Shown: positions 56,539-64,000 of the stretch, piece after piece
Layout of the letters: every line of letters starts with the position of its first letter
Position numbering within the stretch: position 1 is the stretch's first letter
Assembly (NCBI RefSeq): GCF_000376885.1
Contig: NZ_AQXR01000011.1
Span: 372,001 to 436,000, forward strand
Length of the DNA stretch: 64,000 bases
Origin: Alloscardovia criceti DSM 17774
GTDB taxonomy: Bacteria; Actinomycetota; Actinomycetes; Actinomycetales; Bifidobacteriaceae
Direction of reading: 5' to 3'
Notes under the pieces: generated by a model
Database searches by the model: none
What the model saw: the letters and a program-made list of their open reading frames with translations, nothing else
What the model was told of the DNA's origin: nothing
Translations under genes and position numbers: made by a program

Positions 56539-57660
56539 TCAATCCAGTGGACGGAGGTCGGATTTCGGGCTTTGAGAGTCTGGAGAATCGAGAGGTTTTA
56601 GGGAGTCTGAAGAATCTGACGAATCTAGAGATTCTAGGTGGGCGACCTGATCATTCAAATCTCGGATAACCTTGCGTAATTTGCGATCCGACATATCGCG
56701 CAGCTCCAACTGGGACAAGTCCAAGTTTACGTCATCGATATCTGTGACCGTATCCTTGTTTGGGCGTTCCCGTTTTTTCAGCGCTGCGAAACCCTCCGCC
56801 ATCGAACGCGTAAAGATAAGAAATCCGGTATGCCCAATCATCGAATGTTCAGGACGCACAGCCAGCCCATCGACCTTCCACGAGCGCTCCATACTCTCTT
56901 GGATATGCGGCTGAGTCCACTGTCCCGAGGATACGAGGGCTTCTACCACTCTGCTCATCTGTGTAGTAGTCGTCACATAGCAGGCCAGCACGCCACCGGG
57001 TGCGAGCACGCGGTAGGCCTCCTCGAGTCGATTCCACGGATCGAGCAAATCTAGCACCATGCGGTCGAAATAGTGATTGTCGAGTTGCTGCACACCTTGA
57101 TTAAAGTCCTCTTCAATAATCGTCCACCTGTGTGGTTTCTCACCGTAAAACACAGTGGCGTTGGCCATGGAAATATGAGCGAAATCGGGGCGTCTTTCAA
57201 TCGTCGTCAATTCTCCGGTTTCACCAATGGCTTCCAAAATGTGCACACTCATAGCGCCCGAACCTGCACCGGATTCCAGCACACGCATACCCGGGCGGAT
57301 ATCTCCAAGCTCCAGCACGGTGGCAATATCTTTCGGATACATAATTTGCGCGCCGCGTGGCATAGAAAGCACATAATCGGCTAAACGCGGCCGCATCACG
57401 CAGTATTCCCAGCCGCCGATACGCCTGGAGGATTTCCAAGGCTTGCCTTGCGGGGCAGGTGTGTCCTGCTCGGCGGCCTTTCCATTATGCGTTTCTATAA
57501 CTGTGCCTTCGGCGCGTCCAATAATGTCCACGTGACGAATGATGCCGTGAGCAGTATCGGTGACGTTGCCGTCTCTGAGCTGGAAAGTGAGCATATTGCC
57601 TTTGCGATCGGTGAGCTGAACTTTTTCACCCGCGCGTAACACGCCACGCTGATAGGACAT
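56539..57660 (-). CDS. trmI: tRNA (adenine-58-N1)-methyltransferase TrmI
   Basis: SAM-dependent enzyme methylating A58 in the T-loop of tRNAs. The 373-residue protein has an N-terminal small barrel, the SAM-binding VLESGAGSGAMSVHIL, the acidic motif TIERRPDFA and the DLLDPWN segment where substrate is bound. The usual length is about 270-290; here a tail of some 60-70 residues is added, ending in a low-complexity Leu-Asp-Ser repeat (SLDSSDSSDSLKPLDSPDS). First gene of a trmI-sixA-glnE transcript. Confidence 0.93.
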   Translation of the reverse strand: MSYQRGVLRAGEKVQLTDRKGNMLTFQLRDGNVTDTAHGIIRHVDIIGRAEGTVIETHNGKAAEQDTPAPQGKPWKSSRRIGGWEYCVMRPRLADYVLSMPRGAQIMYPKDIATVLELGDIRPGMRVLESGAGSGAMSVHILEAIGETGELTTIERRPDFAHISMANATVFYGEKPHRWTIIEEDFNQGVQQLDNHYFDRMVLDLLDPWNRLEEAYRVLAPGGVLACYVTTTTQMSRVVEALVSSGQWTQPHIQESMERSWKVDGLAVRPEHSMIGHTGFLIFTRSMAEGFAALKKRERPNKDTVTDIDDVNLDLSQLELRDMSDRKLRKVIRDLNDQVAHLESLDSSDSSDSLKPLDSPDSQSPKSDLRPLD

Positions 57661-57756
57661 GGAGAAAACCTACTTTTCGTCGAGAAAGTTGTCATGTTTA
57701 TAGTACTAGCATTGCTAGAAAGTGGAATGAGCTCCCAAGCTGAGCCGAACTATGAC

Positions 57757-57789
57757 AAAAGGGTGTATGCCTTAGCGACACACACCCTA
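57757..57789 (-). terminator. Terminator after the ABC exporter operon
   Basis: On the minus strand AGGGTGT pairs with ACACCCT around a 15-nt loop, followed by TTTTG. Confidence 0.65.
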
Positions 57790-57806
57790 TACTGCCTTCA
57801 GATTAT

Positions 57807-59759
57807 TTAGTTATCATCGCTTTTGCCCGCGAACTGGGAATTATACATATTTGCATATGCACCGTTCAACGCGAGCAGCTCATCGTGGCTACCCTGCTCC
57901 ACAATCTTACCCTTGTTGACCACAAGGATGATATCGGCATCACGAATGGTAGATAAGCGGTGTGCAATAACGAAGGACGTGCGACCCGTACGCAAGGTAT
58001 TCATAGCGTTTTGGACCTTCACTTCCGTGCGCGTGTCTACGGAGCTCGTCGCCTCATCCAAAATCAGAATATCTGGATTGGACAAATAAGCACGGCAAAT
58101 AGTCAGTAGCTGCTTTTCACCTTGGGATAATTCGGTAGAATCATCATCCATAATCGTGTCGTAGCCATCTGGCAGACGGCGCACAAACTCATCGACGTGG
58201 GTGGCGCGCGCAGCTTCCAGCAGACGATCTTCGGTACGCAATGACTTATCGTGTACGCCGTAGAAGAGATTATCGCGAATCGTGCCTTCAAACAGCCATG
58301 TGTCCTGCAGAACCATGCCAAAGTGGCTACGCAAATCCTGGCGGGTTAATGTGGTCGTATCAATGCCATCGAGACGAATCTGACCCTTGTCGATTTCGTA
58401 GAAGCGCATGAGCAAATTGACCAAAGTCGTCTTACCTGCGCCAGTTGGGCCCACTATAGCAATTGTCTGGCCTGGCTTAGCCTCCAGCGAGAGGTCGGAA
58501 ATCAGTGGATTCTCTGGATTGTAGGAGAATGCCACATGGTCAAACTCGATGTGACCCTGAACGCCGCCCTTATCCTTCAGGCGAGTTTCGAGCGTTGGTG
58601 TTTGAGGATCTTCCTGGCTCTCCTCGTCCGCATCCAAGAATTCGAAGATACGCTCGGCGCTGGCCATAGCGGACTGCAAGGTAGAACCCATCGAAGCTAA
58701 CTGCCCCAAAGGCTGTGTAGCCTGGCGCGAATACTGTGTAAAGGCCTGCAAATCACCCAATGTCAACTGACCATTGATCACGCGGATACCGCCCGCAATC
58801 GCCACGATAACGAAGGAAATATTGCCTGCGAAGGAGGTTAACGGATTCATCAGATTCGACATGAAAGTTGCGGCAAAGCTGGACTTGTACAGACCGTTAT
58901 TGTACTCCTCAAATGACTCTTCAGCCGTTTTTTCCTGTCCGTACGCGCGCACAACCATATGTCCGGAGAACATTTCTTCGACATGGCCGTTCACCTTACC
59001 GGTATTAGCCCATTGCTGGACGAATTGAGGCTGAGCCAGCTTCAAAATCACGCCAATAATGGCCAGCAGGACTGGGATTACCACAAGCGCAATCAACGTC
59101 ATAATAGGCGAAATTGTCAACATCATAATGATGGTGGCCAAGAATTAGAATACAGAGAAGAAGAATTCTGCCAACATTTGCTGCAAGGACTGCTGCACAT
59201 TATCGACATCGTTCGTGGTACGGCTCATCACCTCGCCACGCGAAATGCCGTCGAAGTAGCTCAATGACAGACGGTTAATCTTCTCGGTAATATCATTGCG
59301 CAAACGGTACACGACATCCGCCACGATACGCGACATGGTGAATGTCTGAGTGTAGCGGAATACCATAGCAATGACGTAAATACCGACGGTGAGTACCATG
59401 ATTTGGGCAAATTTGGTCCAATCCACGCCCACGCCGACCTGCACATCGTAATTGCTCAGCATGCTGGCAATCTTGCCCTGCCCATTATTTTGGAGCATCT
59501 GCACAACCGTATCCATGGATGTGCCATCCGGAATGTGCATCTGGTTTTTCAGCATTGTGCCCAAAATGCCAGCAAACAGTACATCCGTACCCTGAGCCAT
59601 GATTTTTGGACCAGCCACGATGAGAATTACACCAATCAAACCGCAAGCAATCATGATAAACATGCGCAGTTTGGAGTGCATGAGGTAACCGACCAGACGC
59701 GATAAGGTACGACCGCGATTTCCCTTTTGTGCTACTGGAGACGTGGTGTTCTGAGCCAT
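57807..59759 (-). pseudogene. ABC exporter, second subunit, interrupted by an in-frame stop
   Basis: Reads as one type I ABC exporter half-transporter of 650 residues, with a single TAA at codon 205 (59145-59147); the frame is continuous on both sides (SVF, stop, FLATIIMM). The N-terminal 204 residues hold about three membrane helices. The remainder supplies the others plus an ATPase domain with GPTGAGKTT, a variant signature LSQGEKQ and an intact Walker B LILDEATSSVD with catalytic Glu. The start MAQNTTSPV has GAGGAGG upstream, 1 bp after the partner gene. A TTG two codons after the stop could give a 444-residue C-terminal piece. Nonsense mutation, strain variant or sequencing error are the options. 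Confidence 0.85.
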
Positions 59760-59760
59760 G

Positions 59761-61518
59761 TTAAGCCTCCTCTTCAATACTTAAAGATTCAATATCTGGT
59801 CCCTGACCGCCTTGAGATTCCACAATCTCGCGGTAGGTTTCGCAGGTTTCCATCAATTCGTCATGCGTGCCTTGACCCACGATGGAACCGTTGTCCATTA
59901 CCAAAATCTTGTCCGCGTGACGAATGGATGACGCGCGCTGCGCCACGAGCAGCTGGGTTGCATTGTGCGTGATCGGCTCTAACGCCTCGCGTAGCTTGCG
60001 ATCCGTGGCCATATCCAAAGCCGAGAACGAATCATCGAAGGAGTAGATATATGGGCGACGCACAATCGAACGGGCAATGCACAAGCGCTGCTTTTGACCG
60101 CCAGAAAAGTTCGTGCCGCCTTGAGCTACGTGCGCATCCAGGCCCTCTGGAATTACACGGACGAAATCTTCAGCCTGAGCAATGCGCAAGGCTTCCCACA
60201 GCTGCTCGTCGGTGGCATTCGGATTTCCGTACAACAGGTTTGAGCGAATTGTACCCGCGAAGAGCACGGACTTTTGTGGCACTGGACCGAAGAGTTGTGC
60301 CAACTGGTGAGGGTCGTATTCCTTCACGTTGTGGCCGTCGACCAGCACCTCACCGTTGGTAACGTCAAACATGCGAGACGCCAAGCGGATAACCGTGGAT
60401 TTACCGGAACCGGTGGAACCAATCAGAGCCGTGGTCTGGCCTGGTTCAGCGGTGAAGGAAATATTGTTGAGCACCGGATCTTCAGCGCCAGGATACGAGA
60501 AGGATACATTTTTGAATTCCAGCAATCCCTGTGGATTTTGTGGGGCGTAAGGCTGTGCAGGTGCGGTAATGGAGCTTTCTGCCTCCAAAACCTCGTTAAT
60601 ACGGCGGGCTGAAACGGCTGCACGTGGCAGGAGCACAGACATCATAGCGGACATCATCAGACCCATCAAAATAATCATCAGGTACTGGATAAATGCCTGC
60701 AGGGAGCCAATTTCCATTTCCCCGGACTCAATGCGATGTCCGCCGAACCACATCAGCCCTACATTGGACACATTGACGATGAAGAACATGGTTGGGACCA
60801 TAATGCCCATCCAGCGACCGATGGACAGCACCATCGAATACATTTTCTGGTTGCCGTCATCGAAGCGTGCGCGCTCCGTGTTTTCGCGGGTGAATGCGCG
60901 GATTACGCGGACACCGCTAATTTGCTCGCGAACCAGCTTATTGATGAGGTCGAGCTGTTTTTGCAGTTTGCCGAACAATGGGCCGAGATGTCCCATAATG
61001 CCCAAAGCTACGATGAGGATAATTGGGATGATGATGACGATAGACCAGGTCAATGGGCCGTCTTGCTGAATAGCCATAATGATGCCGCCAATGAACATGA
61101 TTGGCGCTTGCAAAATAATCAGCATGGACTGCATGGTAGCCATCTGAACTTGCTGCACATCGTTCGTGGCGCGTGTAATCAACGAGCTAGTCGAGAAGGT
61201 CTCAATCTCCTGAAGCGACAGGCCTTCAACGGTGGCGAAGTAATCTTTGCGCACGTCGTAGCCCATACGCATGGCCAGGCGAGTGGAGAAGTACACGGCG
61301 ATAATGTTGGCAACAATCTGGACGAGGGCAACGCCCATCATAATCCAGCCGATGCTCCATACCTTATCCATATCGCCAGCGGTGACGCCGTCATTGATGA
61401 TATCGGCTTGAAGATTTGGGAGGTACAGGTTCAGCACCGTTTGGGCAATCTGAATCAGCACCAAAAGCGACATTTGAATCCAATGCCGGGAGAGGTATTT
61501 CCTCCACAGTTTGAGCAT
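59761..61518 (-). CDS. ABC exporter, first subunit (degenerate catalytic site)
   Basis: A half-transporter of 585 residues: six membrane helices (about 15-310) followed by an ATPase domain with GSTGSGKST, signature FSGGQKQRL and Walker B YSFDDSFSALD, where Asp replaces the catalytic Glu. This asymmetric site is typical of one partner in heterodimeric multidrug exporters such as LmrCD and BmrCD; the other partner should carry the intact Glu, and does (the interrupted gene downstream). The ATG giving MLKLWRKYLSRHW has AAAGGC upstream. A MarR gene precedes it. Export of drugs or lipids is likely. Confidence 0.92.
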   Translation of the reverse strand: MLKLWRKYLSRHWIQMSLLVLIQIAQTVLNLYLPNLQADIINDGVTAGDMDKVWSIGWIMMGVALVQIVANIIAVYFSTRLAMRMGYDVRKDYFATVEGLSLQEIETFSTSSLITRATNDVQQVQMATMQSMLIILQAPIMFIGGIIMAIQQDGPLTWSIVIIIPIILIVALGIMGHLGPLFGKLQKQLDLINKLVREQISGVRVIRAFTRENTERARFDDGNQKMYSMVLSIGRWMGIMVPTMFFIVNVSNVGLMWFGGHRIESGEMEIGSLQAFIQYLMIILMGLMMSAMMSVLLPRAAVSARRINEVLEAESSITAPAQPYAPQNPQGLLEFKNVSFSYPGAEDPVLNNISFTAEPGQTTALIGSTGSGKSTVIRLASRMFDVTNGEVLVDGHNVKEYDPHQLAQLFGPVPQKSVLFAGTIRSNLLYGNPNATDEQLWEALRIAQAEDFVRVIPEGLDAHVAQGGTNFSGGQKQRLCIARSIVRRPYIYSFDDSFSALDMATDRKLREALEPITHNATQLLVAQRASSIRHADKILVMDNGSIVGQGTHDELMETCETYREIVESQGGQGPDIESLSIEEEA

Positions 61519-61821
61519 TCGTCTGCCTTTCTCTAGTGTTTTGGTTGTTCTAGTTAAGTTTTTAGGGGGGGGTGAGCTGAGGCTGGTGAGGTTGATGAGG
61601 TTGGTCATGCGGGGTTTATCAGCTTTTGGGCATTTTTGCCCATCCGATTTTTCACGCTTGAAGAGGGTTCCCTTGAAGCTTTTCTTTTCCGCTTAATTCC
61701 ACGTCTTTTAGACGGTCTTAATCATCTTGAAATTGGACGTAATTCTTCGATGGGCATTTTTGCCCAAAAGCTAAACCGGCAGAAAACACCATCCTATTAC
61801 CTACCGATACCGCCGTACTCA
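61519..61821. other. 303-bp gap between marR and the ABC exporter
   Basis: Both neighbours are on the minus strand. The gap holds inverted-repeat unit 6 (61621-61772) and a GGGGGGGG run at 61565-61572; no gene is visible. Confidence 0.6.
61621..61772. repeat. Inverted-repeat element, unit 6 (long core)
   Basis: Left arm 61621-61643 (TTTTGGGCATTTTTGCCC) and right arm 61750-61772 (GGGCATTTTTGCCCAAAA), both ending in AGCT. The core is 106 bp instead of 35-36. The arm centre of the left copy is inverted (ATTTT for AAAAT) relative to units 1-5. Confidence 0.85.
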
Positions 61822-62517
61822 CTACTCTCTTGAGCTACCTGAGTTAGTCTCTCCTGTGGTCGAGCACTCATCTGTAGTGTCGGATCCACGGGCTCCATGT
61901 GGCATCCCCAACGGAGCCGCCATATTTGTATGCCATTTTGCAAAAGCACTGCGATGGAACTCGAGGAAGCTCTCAGGATCGTCAGGATTGAAATTCGAAT
62001 GAGCAAGCATAAACTCTCGCGCTCGATTAAACGAAGCACTCATCCGATCCAAACCAATGAGTTCGTCATCTGACAACACATTGTGAATGTGCGTTCTGAA
62101 CCCCTCTTGTGATGAATTATCAATCAGTTTTTCGATATAGGAGTTGAATTTATCTATGTCCTCATCGCTGAAACCTGCGAAAAGTTCGTCCATTAACGAA
62201 TCTGCAGCGGCTTGACGACTTTTGAGCAATTCCTGCCCTTTTTGTGTGATCTGCACAAACGTCACTCGAGAATCCTCTTGTGATTTTTCTCGTACCACCG
62301 TTCCTGCCTGCTCCAGCTTATTGATAATCTGTGTCACGCTCGATGGCTTAATATCAAGTGCTTCGGAAATTTTCCCCGCCGTCATCTGACCTTCGTCGTT
62401 GAGCATAGCCAAGGTTTTCATGAGATTGCCAGTGGTTCTGCTAAATTTTGCGGCGAACACAACATAAAGCTGGTGTATTAATCGCATTAGGTTAGCGAAA
62501 AGCTTTTTAATCTGCAT
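61822..62517 (-). CDS. MarR-family transcriptional regulator
   Basis: A winged-helix regulator of 231 residues. The recognition region MTAGKISEALDIKPSSVTQIINKLEQAG (about 44-71) and the wing (SQEDSRVTFVQITQKG) are clear. The usual MarR length is 140-160; here a C-terminal region of about 80 residues adds a Ser/Thr-rich tail. It precedes the heterodimeric ABC exporter on the same strand, a common repressor-pump arrangement. The start ATG has AAGGA upstream. A long inverted repeat in its promoter region is a likely own operator. Confidence 0.88.
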   Translation of the reverse strand: MQIKKLFANLMRLIHQLYVVFAAKFSRTTGNLMKTLAMLNDEGQMTAGKISEALDIKPSSVTQIINKLEQAGTVVREKSQEDSRVTFVQITQKGQELLKSRQAAADSLMDELFAGFSDEDIDKFNSYIEKLIDNSSQEGFRTHIHNVLSDDELIGLDRMSASFNRAREFMLAHSNFNPDDPESFLEFHRSAFAKWHTNMAAPLGMPHGARGSDTTDECSTTGETNSGSSRE

Positions 62518-62524
62518 ACCGTCC

Positions 62525-62609
62525 TTAGTTATTTAGTTTTATGTTTAATAAGCGAAGTAAATACTAAGTCGATATTTTTAGTTTGTCAATTACTGAACTA
62601 AATAATTAG
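62525..62609. promoter_or_regulatory. Inverted repeat flanking the marR promoter
   Basis: TTAGTTATTTAGTT (62525-62538) recurs in inverse as AACTAAATAATTAG (62596-62609), 12 of 14 matching, on both sides of an A+T-rich stretch just upstream of marR. The spacing and A/T-rich arms suit two MarR dimer sites with autoregulation. Confidence 0.5.
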
Positions 62610-62784
62610 CTGAGAGTGTCGTCACATTTGTTGAACGCTTCTGGAGGAACCTATAAATGCCAGTAATTGTGCGGCGTGCGAATTTTGTATCGTCGTTGCG
62701 GCATCCGGAGCAGCCTCCCATTATGCCCTGAGAAAAATGTTTCGATGTTTTCTTTTACTGCAAGAACTGCGGATCTACTGGGTG

Positions 62785-62887
62785 ATGGTCAATTTTGCCC
62801 AAAACGGAGATACAGAACAAATGAGGGAGTTGAGAAACACTTCATTCTTCTTGTGCGCGCTATCCTCTTTTGGGCAAAAACGACCAT
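62785..62887. repeat. Two arms of the dispersed element in outward orientation (unit 7)
   Basis: 62785-62805 is a right-type arm (GGTCAATTTTGCCCAAAA) and 62867-62887 a left-type arm (TTTTGGGCAAAAACGACC). Their order is reversed relative to units 1-6. They may be the remains of two neighbouring units. Confidence 0.7.
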
Positions 62888-62936
62888 TCAAAGGATATAT
62901 AAGGAAACTGAATGATCGCACTGGCATCACATACAT

Positions 62937-63037
62937 CTTTTGGGCAATAATGCCCATGTGTTATTTCGCGAATGCCGCCCAACGCCCATGATTGTGTTCT
63001 ACATGAACTTGCATATGGAACAAATTGCCCAAAAGCT
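62937..63037. repeat. Inverted-repeat element, unit 8, running into a coding sequence
   Basis: Left arm 62937-62957 (TTTTGGGCAATAATGCCC) ends 3 bp after the ABC ATPase stop. Right arm 63015-63035 (ATGGAACAAATTGCCCAAAAG broken at its centre) lies inside the gene. Twelve base pairs of outer stem remain (CTTTTGGGCAAT/ATTGCCCAAAAG). Confidence 0.7.
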
Positions 63038-63836
63038 GATCCGTTAAACCCTTTTCCACAGCTCCAGTAAAAATGATGCTCCCGGGATTAGGGTTGATGA
63101 TTTTTGCGCCATCAGCCGGTACTTCTTCAGATTCGGCAATTTCTTCATTAATCTCAGCACTGCGTTCATCGGACAAACGACCCAAAATGGCAATTTTATC
63201 GAAACCTTCCGGTATTTCCTCGAGGCGATGCGTCACCAGAATGACGGTCCTATCCTTATCCTTTTGCGCCAATTCGTGTAATGCGTTGACTACCAGCTCG
63301 CGGCCACCCAAATCCAACCCAGTTGTCGGCTCATCCAAAATGAGCAATTCCGGATCAGTCATCAACGCACGGCAAATACCCACACGCGTCCGCTCTCCTT
63401 CAGAAAGCTTGTACATTTGCTTGCCAGCAAGGTATTCGACCCCATATCTACGCATGAGCATGCGTGCGTATTCGTAGTGCTCGGTGCTGTAATTGTCACG
63501 ATTGTTGCCCATTCGTGATTCTACCGCCGAAACGATAGCATCTAGCGGATCTTCAGTCGGCTGAAATTGACGATTGAGCGCGTTTGAAGCGAGTCCAATA
63601 CGCTTTCGATAGCTGAAAACATTAACTTTTCCTAGACGATTCCCGAGTATTTCTACGCTTCCCTGCGTTGGGAAGAGTCGGGTAGCCATCATGGAGATTA
63701 GAGTGGATTTGCCGATGCCATTCGGCCCAAACACTATCCATTTCTCGCCTTCGCCCACAAACCAATTGACGTCAGCGAGGATTGTCCTGCGCTGACGTCG
63801 GAAAAGAACATCGTTAAATTCCACAGCATTACCCAT
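62961..63836 (-). CDS. ABC transporter ATP-binding protein
   Basis: A single ABC ATPase of 291 residues with Walker A GPNGIGKST, signature LSEGERTRV (Glu in the second Gly position, as in some YlmA/ModF-like ATPases), Walker [13 protein letters not shown] and the switch His in VTHRLEEIP. No permease gene is adjacent in the window, so it may serve a separate transporter or a non-transport role. The last 23-24 codons lie within an inverted-repeat element, so the C-terminus may be repeat-derived. The upstream neighbour on the same strand is a membrane-protein gene. Confidence 0.85.
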   Translation of the reverse strand: MGNAVEFNDVLFRRQRRTILADVNWFVGEGEKWIVFGPNGIGKSTLISMMATRLFPTQGSVEILGNRLGKVNVFSYRKRIGLASNALNRQFQPTEDPLDAIVSAVESRMGNNRDNYSTEHYEYARMLMRRYGVEYLAGKQMYKLSEGERTRVGICRALMTDPELLILDEPTTGLDLGGRELVVNALHELAQKDKDRTVILVTHRLEEIPEGFDKIAILGRLSDERSAEINEEIAESEEVPADGAKIINPNPGSIIFTGAVEKGLTDQLLGNLFHMQVHVEHNHGRWAAFAK

Positions 63837-63856
63837 GGAATTTATTGTATGTGTAT

Positions 63857-64000
63857 TTAGATAGCCGTGCCGTATTGGTCCAAATGTGGGTTTTCATCGG
63901 ATGGTCGGGCAATAATGAAAAGATTCAGCACACCGACGCCAAAAGCAATCGCAATTCCCATGATAACCCATGTGTTTGGTGTCCAGAAAAGCAAGGAGAG
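63857..64000 (-). CDS. C-terminal end of a membrane protein (partial)
   Basis: Forty-seven codons in an open minus-strand frame that ends with TAA at 63857-63859 and continues beyond the window edge. The visible part is a hydrophobic helix (WVIMGIAIAFGVGVLNLFIIA) followed by a polar tail ending DQYGTAI. It ends 20 bp before the ABC ATPase start. It cannot be assigned to a family from this piece; it may be a permease or a small membrane protein. Confidence 0.6.
   Translation of the reverse strand, partial: LSLLFWTPNTWVIMGIAIAFGVGVLNLFIIARPSDENPHLDQYGTAI

Larger units (their letters stand above)
62518..62960. other. 443-bp region with MarR operator candidate and repeat arms
   Basis: Between marR (start) and the ABC ATPase gene (stop), both minus strand. 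It contains the inverted repeat at 62525-62609 and three arms of the dispersed element (62785-62805, 62867-62887, 62937-62957). No gene is convincing. Confidence 0.6.

Noticed and set aside
59145-59777. Two separate genes for the ABC exporter halves (210 and 444 residues)
   Set aside because: The break falls within the membrane domain, the frame is the same on both sides, and the second part would need a TTG start without a ribosome binding site; one gene with a stop codon is simpler.

Overview
The window is bacterial chromosome from an actinobacterium of the Bifidobacteriaceae. Three things point there: adjacent tkt-tal genes as in the bifid shunt, a pyrB-I-C-F-K-D-E operon, and blocks of actinobacterial gene order (thrS-HIT-pgsA-yebC-ruvCAB; sucC-sucD-perM-purH-DUF3017; uvrA-uvrC, rapZ-whiA-pgk-tpiA-secG). 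Base composition looks intermediate by eye (not computed), lower than typical Bifidobacterium, so an Alloscardovia- or Scardovia-like genus is my best guess. I see no rRNA, prophage, transposase or CRISPR array.

Layout. 1-13.6 kb (minus strand): housekeeping block of purine synthesis (purH), succinyl-CoA ligase, purine salvage (apt), YajC, Holliday-junction processing with an SOS box in front of ruvAB, YebC, phosphatidylinositol-phosphate synthase, a HIT protein and ThrRS. 13.8-16.2 kb: accessory TetR / metallo-hydrolase / short-chain dehydrogenase cassette. 16.3-16.7 kb: four tRNAs (Gly, Cys and two near-identical Val). 16.9-22.1 kb: PAC2 protein, a malolactic enzyme with an AEC permease separated by a long structured leader, and a Bcr/CflA efflux pump. 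22.5-24.4 kb: fructosamine kinase-like gene followed by about 1 kb of gene-free DNA packed with five copies of an inverted-repeat element. 24.4-43.9 kb: dnaJ, tkt, tal, SecG, glycolysis (tpiA, pgk), WhiA, RapZ, AroE, excinuclease UvrC/UvrA, an ABC-F ATPase and a LysR regulator. 43.9-50.6 kb: a complete pyrimidine operon except the carbamoyl-phosphate synthase genes. 50.7-57.7 kb: Na+/H+ antiporter, GlnE, SixA-like phosphatase, tRNA m1A58 methyltransferase. 57.8-64 kb: MarR regulator with a heterodimeric ABC exporter whose second half carries an in-frame stop, a further ABC ATPase, and the end of a membrane-protein gene.

The most unusual signal is a dispersed inverted-repeat element. Each unit has two 21-23 bp arms around TTTTGGGCAAAAATGCCC, and each arm is itself partly palindromic. 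Five units of about 79 bp with a constant 35-36 bp core fill 23.5-24.3 kb. Further arms lie at 61.6-61.8 and 62.8-63.0 kb, one of them inside the end of a coding sequence. I do not recognise this family. Other points of interest are the nonsense codon in the ABC exporter, the malolactic locus with its leader and terminator, and several palindromic operator candidates.
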